In this document: piece by piece, positions 1 through 10,712 of the stretch
Layout: the number at the start of each line of letters is the position of its first letter
Numbering within the stretch: the stretch's first letter is position 1
Source of the DNA: Eukaryota sp. TZLM1-RC
Lineage: Eukaryota > Metamonada: BaSk clade
Reading direction: 5' to 3'
Assembly: GCA_040285825.1 (NCBI GenBank)
Contig: JAUPSS010000001.1
Location: forward strand, 3,100,001 to 3,164,000
DNA: 64,000 nt
Made by a program: the position numbers and the translations under genes
Notes under the pieces: model-generated
The model's database searches: none
What the model was told of the DNA's origin: nothing
What the model saw: only the letters and a program-made list of their open reading frames with translations

Positions 1-654
1 AATAAAAACAATGAATTAGAAAGAAAAAGAGAAGTTGAAGGACTTCGGAGTTTTAGGCTGGAGTTAGAAGCACAAATGGAAGAAATGGAGCATGAGAAGG
101 GTGATTTGGTGAGGAAGTTGGAAGGTCAAAAAAGACAGAATTCTGAGCTGTTGGAGGGTCTAAAAAGGGAGGAAATCAGGAGAAATCAGTTGGAAAATCA
201 AATAATGAAGTTTTCTCAGGATTCGAATAATCTTTCTGATTCATTAAAACAAGAACAATTAAAATCATTTGAATTAGAAAAAGAATTAGAAAAAGAACGA
301 GTCAGTAAATCAGAACTATGTGAGACGCTGAAAATAGAAGAATTCAAGCGCAGTCAAGCTGAAAACAACAGAGAGCATTCAAGTGAGAGCATTAAAAAGG
401 AATTACTGGAGACTAGATCAAAATTAAAACGTGAGGCTCATAAATCATCAAGACTTGCCGAGAAATTCCAGGTTTGTGAAACCAAATTGAGGGCTTTGAG
501 AACAGATCATAAGCTTGAACTTCAAGAAATGAAAAAGTCAATTGCTTTGGTGGAACATGAGGCAAAACGAAGAGAGAATGCGTTGTTGAGGGAGAAGGAG
601 AGATTGGTTTTTTTGCTTCAAAGCAATGGCATCAATCCAGATTTGATCATTTAA
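1..654 (+). CDS. C-terminal part of a coiled-coil protein (5' end outside window)
   Basis: The frame is open from the first base of the window, so the gene begins upstream; the first in-window ATG (76) is internal. The visible 217 residues are almost entirely Glu/Lys/Arg/Leu/Gln-rich with heptad-like spacing of Leu and Ile, as in a long alpha-helical coiled coil, and end in a short hydrophobic tail before TAA at 652-654. No catalytic or targeting motif is visible. Such tails occur in kinesin-like, centrosomal, golgin and other structural proteins, and composition alone does not choose between them. That the frame is a gene is well supported by its length and uniform composition; the function is unknown. 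Confidence 0.75.
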   Translation, partial: NKNNELERKREVEGLRSFRLELEAQMEEMEHEKGDLVRKLEGQKRQNSELLEGLKREEIRRNQLENQIMKFSQDSNNLSDSLKQEQLKSFELEKELEKERVSKSELCETLKIEEFKRSQAENNREHSSESIKKELLETRSKLKREAHKSSRLAEKFQVCETKLRALRTDHKLELQEMKKSIALVEHEAKRRENALLREKERLVFLLQSNGINPDLII

Positions 655-1490
655 ATATTTGATCGTTTTTATTTAATAATTTCTATTTAAAGTTTGACTT
701 TGGAAGTCTTATTTTAATAAAATGTATATTATTTTCTCAGTTACAGTACATTGATTTATGAGAATGGAGCATTACTTTGTTTGATGGTTCAGTAGCATTC
801 GCAAAGTGTTGATAATCGTCACTTGAAATAGAAGCAAGAACTGTTACAGAAGTTTGAACCATTTGAAGTGTTTTGATAACTAAAATTTTGAAATTTTGAA
901 ATTTTGAAATCTAAAGGATTGAGTCAATCTTACAAGTGATTTGGTCATAAAAATGTTCACTACAAAAACATCAATTTGTACTCATGTATTGAACAGGAAA
1001 TAATTGGGAAGATGATTCAGATATTCAGAAAATAAGGAATAAATAACAAAAAAATAAAAAAAAAACTTATTTGTATTTAATTGCAGATACAAGAAATCCG
1101 AAGTTCAGCCTGAACATCCCTTTTCAGACAAAAACTGCCCAAATTATGTCTGTAACAAAGTCAGATGCGAACAATTGTTTGAAAAGTGATTTTAAATTCG
1201 AGAAACAAACTTAGATTTAGATTTAATTAGTCATTAATTTCAATTATCATTCGTTCATATTGTTTTTTTGCTTCACTTTGATTGGAGTTGAATTCTGTGA
1301 TTTTCGCGTGATCTGATTGACTATTTGATCATAGTAAGAACTGTTTCCTTTCCATATGTAAATCACCTGGTGGTTTACAGCGACAAAAAGCGCAAGAGTA
1401 GCATCACTCAAAGATTCACATTACATTGGTTAATAATTTATTATACTCGTGTATATCTGCAGTACTGGAAGCAATGAAAACAATGATGAA
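655..1490. other. AT-rich intergenic region, no gene seen
   Basis: Many stops in all frames. It holds a short tandem run of the 10-mer TTTTGAAATT near 888-912 and poly-A stretches near 1050-1075. I see no RNA gene or mobile-element similarity. Confidence 0.5.
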
Positions 1491-1493
1491 CAG

Positions 1494-1703
1494 CTAATCA
1501 GCCGTGTCCTCATCTACCTCTTCGTGATCCTCAACGAATTCCATATCCCTTTGGAGTAGAACAGAGGGTGGAAGTGATGGGATTTGCTGGTCACTCTTAT
1601 CATCAAGTGATCTTATACTCCATTTTCTGGGATAAAAGCAAGGTTCTTGGTTTTCACATTCTCCTACATCAAGTTCATCTTCAATGTCGTGTTTTGTGTC
1701 CAT
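1494..1703 (-). CDS. hypothetical acidic C-terminal ORF
   Basis: A 69-residue frame with an ATG at 1703, strongly acidic at its end (EFVEDHEEVDEDTAD) and a Trp/Pro-containing middle (FYPRKWSIRSL, PSLPPSVLL). The composition looks like a real protein tail rather than random AT-rich DNA. A second frame directly upstream on the same strand (1664-1894, ending around KIKKFIKPDRVICYNNGLL) overlaps it in another phase, so the two could be exons of one gene joined by a short intron. I could not identify a convincing GT...AG pair. No family recognised. Confidence 0.35.
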   Translation of the reverse strand: MDTKHDIEDELDVGECENQEPCFYPRKWSIRSLDDKSDQQIPSLPPSVLLQRDMEFVEDHEEVDEDTAD

Positions 1704-1894
1704 AACAGTGTGCGAGGTTTTGATGAAATAGGATTTCTTTGATGAGTGATCGGATGGCGTATAGTATGTTCGACTTTACCATGATATAAAATACATTTTA
1801 AAAGACCGTTGTTGTAACAAATTACCCTATCTGGCTTAATAAACTTTTTTATTTTATTATTGACAAAATTAAGCTGGCCTTTGTTTACATTCAC

Positions 1895-2410
1895 TGTTCT
1901 TTGTCACACTTCTTGATGGTGAAGACCATGGCTATGATGTTTTGTTGTCAAATGATGCTGTTTTGGCATAAAACAACTACTGTCCCATCAGCATAGTACT
2001 ATATTCACTAATTTAAAAATTTTGAGGAAGTTTGCTAGATAATGGATCTAAGTAAGCTTCATAGCAAACTTGGGTGACCAGAAGAATATCAGATCGAGTC
2101 TTTTTCATTATAGGTACTTCCTTTTGGTTGAAATCAGACTCAATCAATGTCATTCAATTGCTCAGGTATAGTTAAAATAGAAATATAAAGTATAGCTTAA
2201 CAGTAAAATGTTGTTTAAGTAGAAGATGAATTTATTTAATTCAAAAGTAATTCAAAATAAACCGGTAGAAGAAGACAAGCAGTCATATAAACTAACCAAT
2301 CATATATCACCTTGATACTAATAATAAAGTTTATGCCAAAAAACCAAATACAAGAATTCTGATGTTTAAAATATAAAGAAAAAACCCCTCATTTTCGAGA
2401 TCCTGAGGAA
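1895..2410. other. intergenic, nothing recognised
   Basis: AT-rich, no frame over about 50 codons and no similarity to the other repeats in the window. Confidence 0.4.
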
Positions 2411-2413
2411 AAT

Positions 2414-4330
2414 GTGTTTTCTGTAGCCATTGATCCCATCCACAAAAATGTTTGTGGTTGGACTACTGGTTCTTTCCGAAACTCTGCACGTGTTTTTAAA
2501 AGTTCTGGCCTGCTAATAAACCCAAAAGAACGAAAATCAAATCACCCTGCTCCTTTCACTCAAGCAACTTCTAATACTTATTCCGCTCAGCGCTTCCAAG
2601 TGTATCTGATTGAAATAAGTTTACCTTATGTTTCTGAATCTGAGGAAAGGCCTGAATGTTCTTCACTTATGTGTGAAAACCTGCAGCGTGGTGCAAGAAA
2701 AAAACTCAGAAGAAAAGTTGGATTTTTCTCATACGAAGACAAAAGAGACTGACTGGTTTTATTAACTAGTTGTTTTTTCTCCCTCCCTCTTCATTGTCTC
2801 CAACTTTTTCCGCATACTTCCTGCGGTCCCTGTGGGTTGCAACATGGATGTTGATGTCAGTCCTGATGATTGGGATGACAATGCATCATTTAAATGTCGT
2901 TCTATTGTCGAACCATCTGGACCCCTTTCATCCCCTCCTGCTACACACCCATTTCCCTCTTCATTTCTACCTGCAAAAAATTTTCTTCTAATTTTTTTGA
3001 AAAGTTTGAAACATCAAGAAATTACCCAAAACCAACTTCAGCTATTCCACGTCTTAGTAATCATTCTCCTGCGCGATGCAAACTCCCTTCACAACGGCAA
3101 AATCCTCAATGTCGAAAACAAGTATGAAGCCTCAGAACAGTAATGTTGTCGTTTTGCCATTAGACAACATTTTTCATTTTCTAATGAAACACGTAATCAA
3201 TTAAAAAAAACTTATTTTGACTTGCTTTCGTCTGATATTGTTAAACCAACTCTTGAAACAGTTGAAAAATTGCAGTAGCTCCATCCTGAAGAAAATTTTG
3301 CTTGTCCAAAACCCAATATTTGTGGTTTTTGGACTAATAATCCAATTAATGCTTCTGAAGTTCTTGCTTCAGTTAAAAAATTACCAAAAGGTAAAGCTGC
3401 TGGATCATCAGGGATTTCGTTTGATATTTTAAAACCGCCTGCAATAAGACACCTGAAATTGCAGATGATTTAGCATTCTATTTTCACAATTGGTCTTTTT
3501 GAAAGTCGTTCCTCCACCTGAGCTTACTGCTGCACGTCTCATTGCTGTAGTGAAACCCGGGGTTGAATCTAAACCTTCAGGAATTCGTCCCATTGCAGTA
3601 GGTGAATCTCTCCTTCTTTCTCTCGTTTGTTTGCCTCAATTATATTTGATAGAATTGTGAAAAAGGCTAATAAATTTTTGTCGCCATTGCAATTTGGTAT
3701 TCAAACGATTCTTTTAGATCAAAAGTGTATGATGCAGTCCGTGATCAGCTCTTTTGTATGTTTAAGTCTTACAAGATCGAATCCTTTTTAGAACCTTTGC
3801 TTTCAAATTTGGTTGATGAAGCTGACAGAAATTCTTTTGGTGATAGCCGCAGTGATGTGTTAGTTCCCGGACTTGATGGATCAATTATCATTATTGACGT
3901 CAGATCTACTGATGTATCAAACAGCTCAAATGAAAAATTGGCACCATCTTATAATTCACCTTTACGTAAAGCTGAAGAAGCGAAAATTATCAAATATGCT
4001 GAAAAAATCAATAATCTGAATTCCAACTCACATACTCAATACCTTCTTTGTCATTTTGCTTTTTCTTTATTTGAAAGCTTGGGTAAAACTGTGTTATCTT
4101 TTATAAACGAGTTTTTATCTTTTGTCAAAAACAGAATTGGAAGAATATTTGACCGAACTTTTTGGCAAAGTAGAATTGTATTTTCTATTTTTAAAGGAAT
4201 GCATAGCCTTGTTTCTAACTCGTTGTTATCACTAGGTACATTTAATGAAGAAAATGCTCTAGGTAAATTTTCAATGGTAGATGTGGAGTTTGAGGAAATT
4301 GATTTTTAGTTTTTAATAATTTCTTTTGAA
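2414..4330 (+). mobile_element. decayed non-LTR retrotransposon, family 1, with internal deletion
   Basis: Broken frames in the order expected for one element. From about 3217 there is a reverse-transcriptase amino end (LPKGKAAGSSGISF, then PPPELTAARL-like and RPIAVGES-like segments) matching the better copy at 57323-60518. Near 3715 the sequence jumps from the RT fingers (FGIQT) straight into the C-terminal nuclease segment (YDAVRDQLFCMFK), so the RT palm with its YxDD box is deleted. The last frame, 3725-4309, is intact: DVLVPGLDGSIIIIDV is the restriction-like nuclease core shared with other copies. The 3' end is followed by an AATAAAATAAG-type tail. Bases 2414-3200 are probably the amino-terminal region but are too degraded to assign firmly. 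Confidence 0.8.
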
Positions 4331-4377
4331 TAAAATAAGTAAATAAAAAAAGTTTTATTAACAAAATTAAACGCTAG

Positions 4378-4608
4378 TCTGAAGGAAGAAACACTATAGT
4401 TTGGTTCTGTAATGGCGGCGGTGGTCCATCTCGTCATGCGGTGAAATCCCCCAGAAAGATATTTCTCAATCAAATCCAAGGACACTTTGAAAACGTCAAA
4501 GTGGGGGACGAGTTTATGACCTCAGCAATAGGGAATTGCTGTAAGGTCTTTCATAGAAAGATATATCATGATGATGGAAGGGTAAATGAATTACTCTCTA
4601 AGAAATAA
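4378..4608 (+). pseudogene. Fanzor (eukaryotic TnpB-like) nuclease fragment
   Basis: A 76-codon frame ending in TAA at 4606-4608 with the layout of the RuvC-II region of Fanzor/TnpB proteins: an aromatic-Cys-Asn-Gly-Gly-Gly stretch (WFCNGGGGPSRHA), then SPRKIFLNQIQGHFENVKV, then DEFMTS followed by Cys. This parallels LIDEFRAS-Y-C at 6324-6698 and MINEAFTS-A-K-C at 42238-42588. The downstream zinc ribbon and third RuvC Asp are not recognisable, so this is a fragment. It sits directly after a decayed non-LTR copy and 56 bp before the YdjM-like gene. The family assignment rests on motif order and on agreement with the other loci in this window; no search was run. Confidence 0.5.
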
Positions 4609-4664
4609 CTGAAGTTTGTTCATTTTCCAAAAATAGAAACTCGACCATTGACAGCCGTTCTATC

Positions 4665-5378
4665 ATGCAGTTCGCTCTCCATGCTCTCGTTGGCTTGTTC
4701 CTACCAATGATATTACGTCTCTTTTCACTTGAAAGAACTTTGAAATATAAATGTGCGGTGACGATTTGGATAGCATCTGTTGCAGCTGATGCGGACATTT
4801 ACCTCCAGGCTATTGTCTTTCCATTTGATAGCACTGTAGCATCAACCCTACATAGATCATTCTCTCACAGTTTGCTCTCGATGTTCGTTGTTGCTTTCTT
4901 CGCTGTGATCATCTGCCGTAAACAAAAGGACAGTCTGTTGATCATTGGTTGTGCATTTGTTGCATATCTGACTCATTTGATTTTCGACATTTTCTTTTGG
5001 TTTGCCAAGGTCCACCTATTTTGGCCATTCTTCTCTCCTATCGATTTTTGGAACTCCATTAGCTATCCCCAGTACCTGCAGTACATTACCCGATCGTTTG
5101 AACACACAGCAGTTGCAATTTACCTCTTCATTTTGTACTATTTAAGATCCAAAACCTGCAAAGTCACTCCCACTGCTGTGTTCATTGGTCTAGGACACTT
5201 TTTCTATTCATTGTTTCTTCTTTGGGCACATTTCACTCAATCTTTTGATTTAGTATTTTTATTGGTGTTTATTCCACTTTTGTTTGTTTCAATACCAATT
5301 TGCACATATTACACCTTTAAATATAAACAGGTCCTCTATGACCACGCCTTTCAACGTTGTCCATATTATGCCAAGTAA
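4665..5378 (+). CDS. YdjM-type membrane-bound metal-dependent hydrolase
   Basis: A 237-residue polytopic membrane protein starting MQFALHALVGLF. The family's metal-ligand pattern is visible: an early His (residue 6), an Asp pair in a membrane-edge segment (ADADIY, about residues 41-46), and HRSFSHSL (about 65-72), followed by a His/Asp segment (LTHLIFDIF, about 105-113) and further hydrophobic helices to a basic end. This is the hallmark of the YdjM / LexA-binding inner-membrane hydrolase family (PF04307), which is mainly bacterial and archaeal; substrates are poorly known. Intron-less and complete. Because the family is largely prokaryotic, transfer from a prokaryote is a reasonable inference. 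The Fanzor fragment ends 56 bp upstream. Confidence 0.7.
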   Translation: MQFALHALVGLFLPMILRLFSLERTLKYKCAVTIWIASVAADADIYLQAIVFPFDSTVASTLHRSFSHSLLSMFVVAFFAVIICRKQKDSLLIIGCAFVAYLTHLIFDIFFWFAKVHLFWPFFSPIDFWNSISYPQYLQYITRSFEHTAVAIYLFILYYLRSKTCKVTPTAVFIGLGHFFYSLFLLWAHFTQSFDLVFLLVFIPLLFVSIPICTYYTFKYKQVLYDHAFQRCPYYAK

Positions 5379-5895
5379 AACGCAAGTAGTGATGCTGATT
5401 TGATTGATTGATTGATTGATTGAGATGGTGTTTTTGTGTTTTGTATTTGATCTCTGATACGCATTTAATCATTCTTTATGATGTTTTTTAAATAAATTAA
5501 TAAAATGTACTTCATAGTTTTTAGTGTAATTGAATATTTGATCAATCAATTTTAGTTACAAAATCGTAAATTTAACATTATTTACTAATAGAATTGTCAT
5601 ATATTCAGGAGGTTTGTTTTTGTGATTTCGTTTGGTGTAGTTTTTCCTTAAGCCAAAAACAAACTGTTGAGATAGAGTTAAAGAAATATTATTTTATTGT
5701 TGGTTTTAATTACCAAGTATTGGACCGAATTTTACAATTTGGAAAACATAAATCGCTGAAACAAAACCTATTGTTTGTTTCAAAAAACAACGTCTAGGTT
5801 TAGTCATTTTTTTTAAAAAAACGATCAAAATACTATAACCTTTATAATAAAATTAATCACACGCAAATGATATATACAAGAAAAACAAAGACAGA
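5379..5895. repeat. intergenic with a GATT microsatellite
   Basis: A perfect run of the tetranucleotide TGAT/GATT occupies about 5401-5423, just after the YdjM-like stop codon. The remainder is AT-rich without a supported gene. Confidence 0.7.
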
Positions 5896-5901
5896 AACTC
5901 C

Positions 5902-6282
5902 TCAACGCTTCAACAGTGAGCCTATGCTACCATAGTGCGCCTTTCGCTTCTGATTGAAGTCACCCTGAGTAGCAGAAGATGTAGGTGGTGCAAAAGCCCC
6001 GGTATCAAAGGCTTGTTGGACACCTTCTGCTAGAGGAAGGGGAGTGGATTCTGGCGAAGAAGACATCTCTTCAGAATCAGAACTATATCTGTAAGGAGTC
6101 TTTGGTTCATCTATGAAGCGTCTCTCATCACCAAATTCCTCAGCAAGTTGTTCAAGGATATCCTCATTGTGTTGAAGATTGTGCTGGTCGAACTGCACAC
6201 CAGATTTAGACTCAGCGTGTGGTGAGGGAGAGGAGTGTTTAAGAATAGATTTGGGCTGTTTTTGTGATGGACTTGCTGTCAT
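5902..6282 (-). CDS. protein phosphatase 1 inhibitor-2 like (IPP-2/PPP1R2/Glc8)
   Basis: A 126-residue hydrophilic, probably disordered protein. Two IPP-2 landmarks occur in order: near the amino end KSILKHSS, equivalent to the KGILK segment that docks on PP1, and at about residues 63-70 IDEPKTPY, the conserved segment whose Thr is the GSK3 site in animal inhibitor-2. Between them is an acidic helix-like stretch (ILEQLAEEFGDERRF). The family binds and inhibits PP1 catalytic subunits. The ATG at 6282 was chosen because it places the ILK motif close to the start, as in the family; no ATG lies between it and an upstream TTG. The C-terminus is Ser/Pro-rich then basic (GSIGSLLKR). The 5' side abuts a Fanzor relic on the same strand. 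Confidence 0.75.
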   Translation of the reverse strand: MTASPSQKQPKSILKHSSPSPHAESKSGVQFDQHNLQHNEDILEQLAEEFGDERRFIDEPKTPYRYSSDSEEMSSSPESTPLPLAEGVQQAFDTGAFAPPTSSATQGDFNQKRKAHYGSIGSLLKR

Positions 6283-6323
6283 TATTACAGATGATGTGTT
6301 TAACAATGAAATAAGTGTCCTTT

Positions 6324-7132
6324 TTACACCAATGTAGAGGGACAGAGTTTTTGAGAGGTGGAAGATTTTCTCCTTGATACCTTTTTCTTAGAACCTTTGT
6401 CAACCTTGGCTCTTTGTAGGTATACCGGTCTATCTCCACCTTTTACATGTGCTTCCATCACTGCCAACATATTCAGCGAAGCATTTCGATCTCTATTCCA
6501 CAAACTCTCACATGATTTACACATGGTAAGCCCGTGACGAATAGACATCTCATGCCTCTTCCTTGGCCTAGGATTTCTGCACCATCGGTATGTTTCAACT
6601 GTTTTCTCTGCTTTCTTACAGTTGAAACAGCAGTAACTGGCTCGAAACTCATCAATTAAAAAGACCTTAATACCAGCCTTTTTAAATACAATTCTCAAAC
6701 CTTTTCCTTTGGTAGGTTATTTGAATTTCATGTGTTTTCGTTGTTCCCAGTCTCCAATACAATAACTACTTGGCTGGGATCACTAATTACTGATTCGAAT
6801 CTCTGTATTATCTTCGCCTCAGATCTTGTGCGATTAATCTCAGCCCACCATCTTAGTTTCCTAAATATTTTTTGATAATAGACTTCACCAACAATACTAT
6901 TCACAAAATTCTTTTGTTTAATATACTCCATAAATCTATCAGACCTGCAGCTTTTGGAATTGAATTGGGATAAAGTTGCTTCCCATTCTGCTACAGATTT
7001 AGTTTTTTGTTCATTATTTCTCAAATCAATTTCGTGGGGAATATTGATTTCTTGAGGTACTTTTCCTCTTAATAAACTAATTGTTCTTTCATTCATTTGA
7101 TTAATTATACTGCTGTTTAAAGCCATCCTCAT
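6324..7132 (-). pseudogene. Fanzor (eukaryotic TnpB-like) RNA-guided nuclease relic
   Basis: Two overlapping-phase frames (6728-7132, then 6324-6698) form the C-terminal two thirds of a Fanzor-type protein. The first has FRKLRWWAEINRTRSEAKIIQRF followed by DPSQVVIVLETGNNENT, the segment just before RuvC-II. The second has LIDEFRAS (RuvC-II Glu), a four-Cys zinc ribbon (CCFNC ... CKSC) and NRDRNASLNML, the RuvC-III motif with its Asp intact, as in TnpB's DRD.NAA.N. A phase shift near 6700-6728 separates them and the RuvC-I region is missing, so the locus is dead. It ends in a Lys/Arg/Ser-rich tail. TnpB and Fanzor are transposon-encoded RNA-guided nucleases; any guide RNA would lie near the 3' side, which now abuts IPP-2. 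Confidence 0.7.
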
Positions 7133-7165
7133 AATTGTTTCCCAGCAACAAAATTAGCATTTCAG

Positions 7166-7322
7166 GTTATCAATTGCTCGTACCGCGTTTTTTCTGCTAG
7201 AGAATCTCCTAAATGGTTGTCTGATGAGTAGAATGATAAAAGCACACCATGGGCGGCGGCTCAAAAGTGTTGCAAGCTGAGTATTTCACGTTGAATGTTG
7301 ATAGAAAACATTGTTTTTTTAA
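7166..7322 (-). repeat. dispersed repeat R3, copy a
   Basis: About 155 bp shared with 33521-33674 (+) and 38208-38370 (+). The common core includes AACGTGAAATACT, TTGCAACACTTTT and CCATGGTGT, then a more diverged part ending in a GCGGTACGAG-like stretch. No protein or RNA gene recognised; copies are clearly diverged. Confidence 0.7.
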
Positions 7323-7842
7323 ACATTGTCTTTTTAAATAAAATTTTTAAATATAGTAAAAATCACATTTTAAACTTACTTCAATTGGGCCTTGGTTACC
7401 AAATCATATTTCAATTCCAATTTAATCACAGGACTCATGCTTATTCATTTCGTTGATGAACACAATTTTTGTATGGATGAGAATACATACCCTTCCAAAA
7501 TTGCTGTATTGATGAGCAGTGGTCCATCAAGACTCAATTGGTTCCAGTTTTTTGAAATATATAATTTTGTTGATGTACGCTAAGCTAAAATAAGAAAAAA
7601 AAGTTGTAATGATGCTAATTGACAACATTTGATTAGTTTGTGTTTGACTAGAAACATTGTTGCTGACAGATATAACGCGTATTTTCTCCCAAAATCTTTA
7701 ATCATCTTTATATTGCAAGAAATGGATCAACACAAATTCTTTAAATTACAAAAATTAAAAAAAATTAAAATTAAATTTCTTTAAATTTAGAGCATTCAAA
7801 TTTTAGCTTCCATCTAACAATTTTTTAATATAGAATTTATTG
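7323..7842. other. intergenic, nothing recognised
   Basis: AT-rich. One 63-codon plus-strand frame (7392-7583) has no family features and is probably chance. Confidence 0.4.
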
Positions 7843-8553
7843 TTACTGTCCATAGTCGAAGCGCTCGCCTAATTTCTCAATCAATTCATTCCTAACAAAA
7901 GTAGAGTCCATTTTTCTAATCAAATAAACCATGTTTTGAATCACCTCATCTATTTGGTCAGAGCTGATCTTACCATCGTTGAAAGACTCTCCTAGACATT
8001 TGAGCAACCATTTCGCTGCCCCAACTGTCTTGAGTTGCTTCGATAAAACTTCTAGTGCCTCCTGCTTGAGTGTAACAACATTGTCAAAAGAGACACTGTC
8101 AATAAGATATGAGATCTTCTGCAAAAACGTAAAGTGGTCTACCTCATCAGCGCGTTGAACAATTTGAAGCAGTGCTGGAGCTGAGAGCTGTTTAATGAAA
8201 TCAAAAGTATATGAAACAATCTCGCTAACCATGAAATACTCGCCAAGATAATACAAATCAAACACATTTTGTTCAGTAACAGCTAAGGCTTGGCAATACA
8301 GACTGTTGAGAAACTGTCTGAATAGATGAACACTGATGGGAAGTGCACGGAGTTCGATATGCACCATGTCCTGCTCAGGGAAACCATAAGTGAACATTCG
8401 CTCAAAAAACTTGGAAAAGGTTGATACCACTGACCGATGAACTGGAAAGTCTTGACCCTTGTATTCAAGAACTACATCATGAGAGTTGTTGCATTCATAC
8501 GGCTTGGTGGCGAGCGCTGTTGGGGTGAACTGGAAGTATGTTGGATTTGTCAT
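7843..8553 (-). CDS. BTB/POZ domain protein
   Basis: A 236-residue protein with a canonical BTB fold signature near the amino end: SHDVVLEYKGQDFPVHRSVV, then FSKFFERMFTYGFPEQ and the hydrophobic ELRALPISVHLFRQFLNSLY with a following EYFMVSEIVSY helix. The remaining 120 residues are helical, like a BACK-type segment, with no Kelch, zinc-finger or MATH domain. BTB proteins dimerise and often act as Cullin-3 adaptors; that role is an inference here. The frame stays open upstream to about 8646, but ATG at 8553 begins just before the BTB core and gives a start typical of the family. Intron-less and intact. Confidence 0.8.
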   Translation of the reverse strand: MTNPTYFQFTPTALATKPYECNNSHDVVLEYKGQDFPVHRSVVSTFSKFFERMFTYGFPEQDMVHIELRALPISVHLFRQFLNSLYCQALAVTEQNVFDLYYLGEYFMVSEIVSYTFDFIKQLSAPALLQIVQRADEVDHFTFLQKISYLIDSVSFDNVVTLKQEALEVLSKQLKTVGAAKWLLKCLGESFNDGKISSDQIDEVIQNMVYLIRKMDSTFVRNELIEKLGERFDYGQ

Positions 8554-8699
8554 TTTGAGTGAAAAATATTCAGAAAAAAGCTGATTGGTGAAGAAACAAC
8601 GAAAATTTCCACAATTTCGCTTCATGCCAATACAAGTTTCGAACATTCTAAAAACGATTGACTGGAATGTATGAAAATGATCTTTTTAAAAATATGTGT

Positions 8700-9580
8700 A
8701 GCTCGGCTGTTTTAGATCAAGATCGTCATTCATTGTTAATGGAAAAAGGTGTTTGTGAGAGTAAGTCATCAGATTCTTCACTGTTTGTGACCATTGTGCC
8801 ACTAATGAAGCGTTTGTAACAAAAGAGCAATTATATCTGAATATTCCCATTAATCAACTTCTATTAAAAGAAAAGTGTATTTGTTCTACCTCATCACAGC
8901 TCAGTTTGCGTCATGCTCTGAATTGTTCGAAATTGATAACGTGTTGTTTTTCATTACATAATGCTGTTAGAGACAATGTTTTTAATATGGCAAGAATTGC
9001 AAGAATCTCGTGTATTAAAGAACCTTTGCTTAGAGAAACACTGTCTTTGAACAAGTTTGGTTCTGATGATAGAAGTGAAATTTACTGTGATTGGATATAT
9101 AACTCTGAAGCTGTTGTTGATATTGTCTCCGGTAAATTTGTGAATGACACTTTGGTTTAAAGAAGAAAACTTAATCGTGTGGATTTATCTCTTGAATATA
9201 AAGCGAATGAACAACATAGCAAATATGACAAAGATATCGAAGAAGCTAATGATGATAGAAACAGACCACTTGTTTTTGTTGCTTTTCATTTTCTATAAAC
9301 GGAAGACTATCAGTAGAAGCAGAAAATGTTCTCAATGATTTCCAAAAATTGGTTAAAAGAAAAACAATGAAAAGATTTGATATCTTTTTGCGCTCACGAA
9401 TTCAATCCGCCCTAATTAATACATTACCTCGGTTCTTGCGTCGAGTAAGAGAAGCAATGGGGCAAAACAAGCACAGTAGATTCTTGCAGAGGGGACCTTG
9501 GTTCATTGAATTTATTTCCATTAGTTCTGATTTTATTTCAGTAATGGTTGTAGTTCAATAAAACATTTTTTATTCCAAGA
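8700..9580 (+). mobile_element. decayed non-LTR retrotransposon, family 2 C-terminus
   Basis: Broken frames follow the order of the better copy at 32640-33530: the ESKSSDSS-like segment, then LRHALNCSKLI, HNAVRDNVFNMA, SCIKEPLLRETLSLNKFGSDDR, and at the end MKRFDIFL then INTLPRFLRRVREA. At least four frameshifts are present. The 3' end is followed by TTCAATAAAA. Only the 3' 0.9 kb of the element is present, as expected for 5' truncation. Confidence 0.8.
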
Positions 9581-9689
9581 GATAAATAAGAAAACTCACA
9601 CTGACTTTTGTGCTGTTAATTGTGTAGTGGTCCCGCAACAAATCACTATACTACACTTTTTAATAGTCTTTTGCCCTTATATTGATTAG

Positions 9690-10300
9690 TAGTTCAGTCT
9701 TTGACTTGGTTTTTAAAATATTCAATTGTTGTTGAATATGCGATTTCTGTTGTTTTCCGTGAAGTAAACACTTTGTCTGGAAAGCATCTTTTGTTTACTG
9801 ATCTTTTGAATTGTAAACATTTTATTGCATTTGGAAGTAAAGCATAATAATGTCAGGAAATAAATTTAGGTAATGTGTAAATCATATCGAGTAGATTCCC
9901 TTTTAGAAAAATTATTATCAAATTTGATCATCAAAGATCCCAACATTGATTTAACTCGTTGCAATAGAGCTTCTATAAGTATACATGGTGTAACTGGAAG
10001 TTTCACCGTTGTAGATGTCATGTCTATTGATGCTTGTATCTCTTCCCCTGAACATTAATAGTGATGTACATTCTCCTCTCCTTGCTGGGAAACAATACAA
10101 AACCGCTAAATACCAGAAATTTATCTAATCTATTAATGGAAATTCTCTTGTCCAATATAACTTATGCTTTGTTGACTTTTTGTTGCTCAGTTCTTTCGGT
10201 AAGGCTGCTTGGGCATTCTTTGAAGATTTCAGCATTGTTTTCAAGGAAAGTATTGGATGATTTTCTGATCATGTTTACTGCCAAGATTGAATAGCTTTTC
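9690..10300 (+). mobile_element. decayed non-LTR retrotransposon, family 1 fragment
   Basis: Frames at 9873-10058 and 10061-10294 correspond to the C-terminal nuclease segment of family 1 (CKSYRVDSLLEKLLSNLI, GVTGSFTVVDVMSIDA, then a serine-rich Leu helix), with several frameshifts. It is closest to the 57323-60518 copy. No RT part is recognisable. Confidence 0.7.
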
Positions 10301-10557
10301 CTCTATAAACAAGTGGTGAAATTAAAACCCCCTTTGTTATCATCATTAAATTGGGGTTCATGAACCCGTTTCGAATCGAAACTTTCGATGCTGGTGAGGC
10401 AGGAAAAAAGGAAAAAGTTTGCTTACTGTGAATTTCACTTATCACGTATTCCCCTGTAAAATCCACTCCTGTTTTCCACTTTCTCAATGTCTACTCACAG
10501 GCTGTAAGAGACATGTAGCGTCATTTGACAAAGACAATCATGATCTTCATCAATGGG

Positions 10558-10712
10558 TGATGATCTGCGGGGGTTAGACATTATACCTGAAAGTAGAGTA
10601 ATTCATTACAAGGGAATGAGGATTTCCCTTAACTTAAGCGCATGGGCGCATTAGTACAATAACTATTAATAAACTATGAATAAACTATTATAAATATTAT
10701 CCAAGGCTAACA
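10558..10712 (-). repeat. 3' LTR of the gypsy element
   Basis: Downstream copy of the LTR. The pol frame reads into it and stops at a TAA (10697-10699) about 14 bases past its edge. Flanked by TGGG at 10554-10557. Confidence 0.9.
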
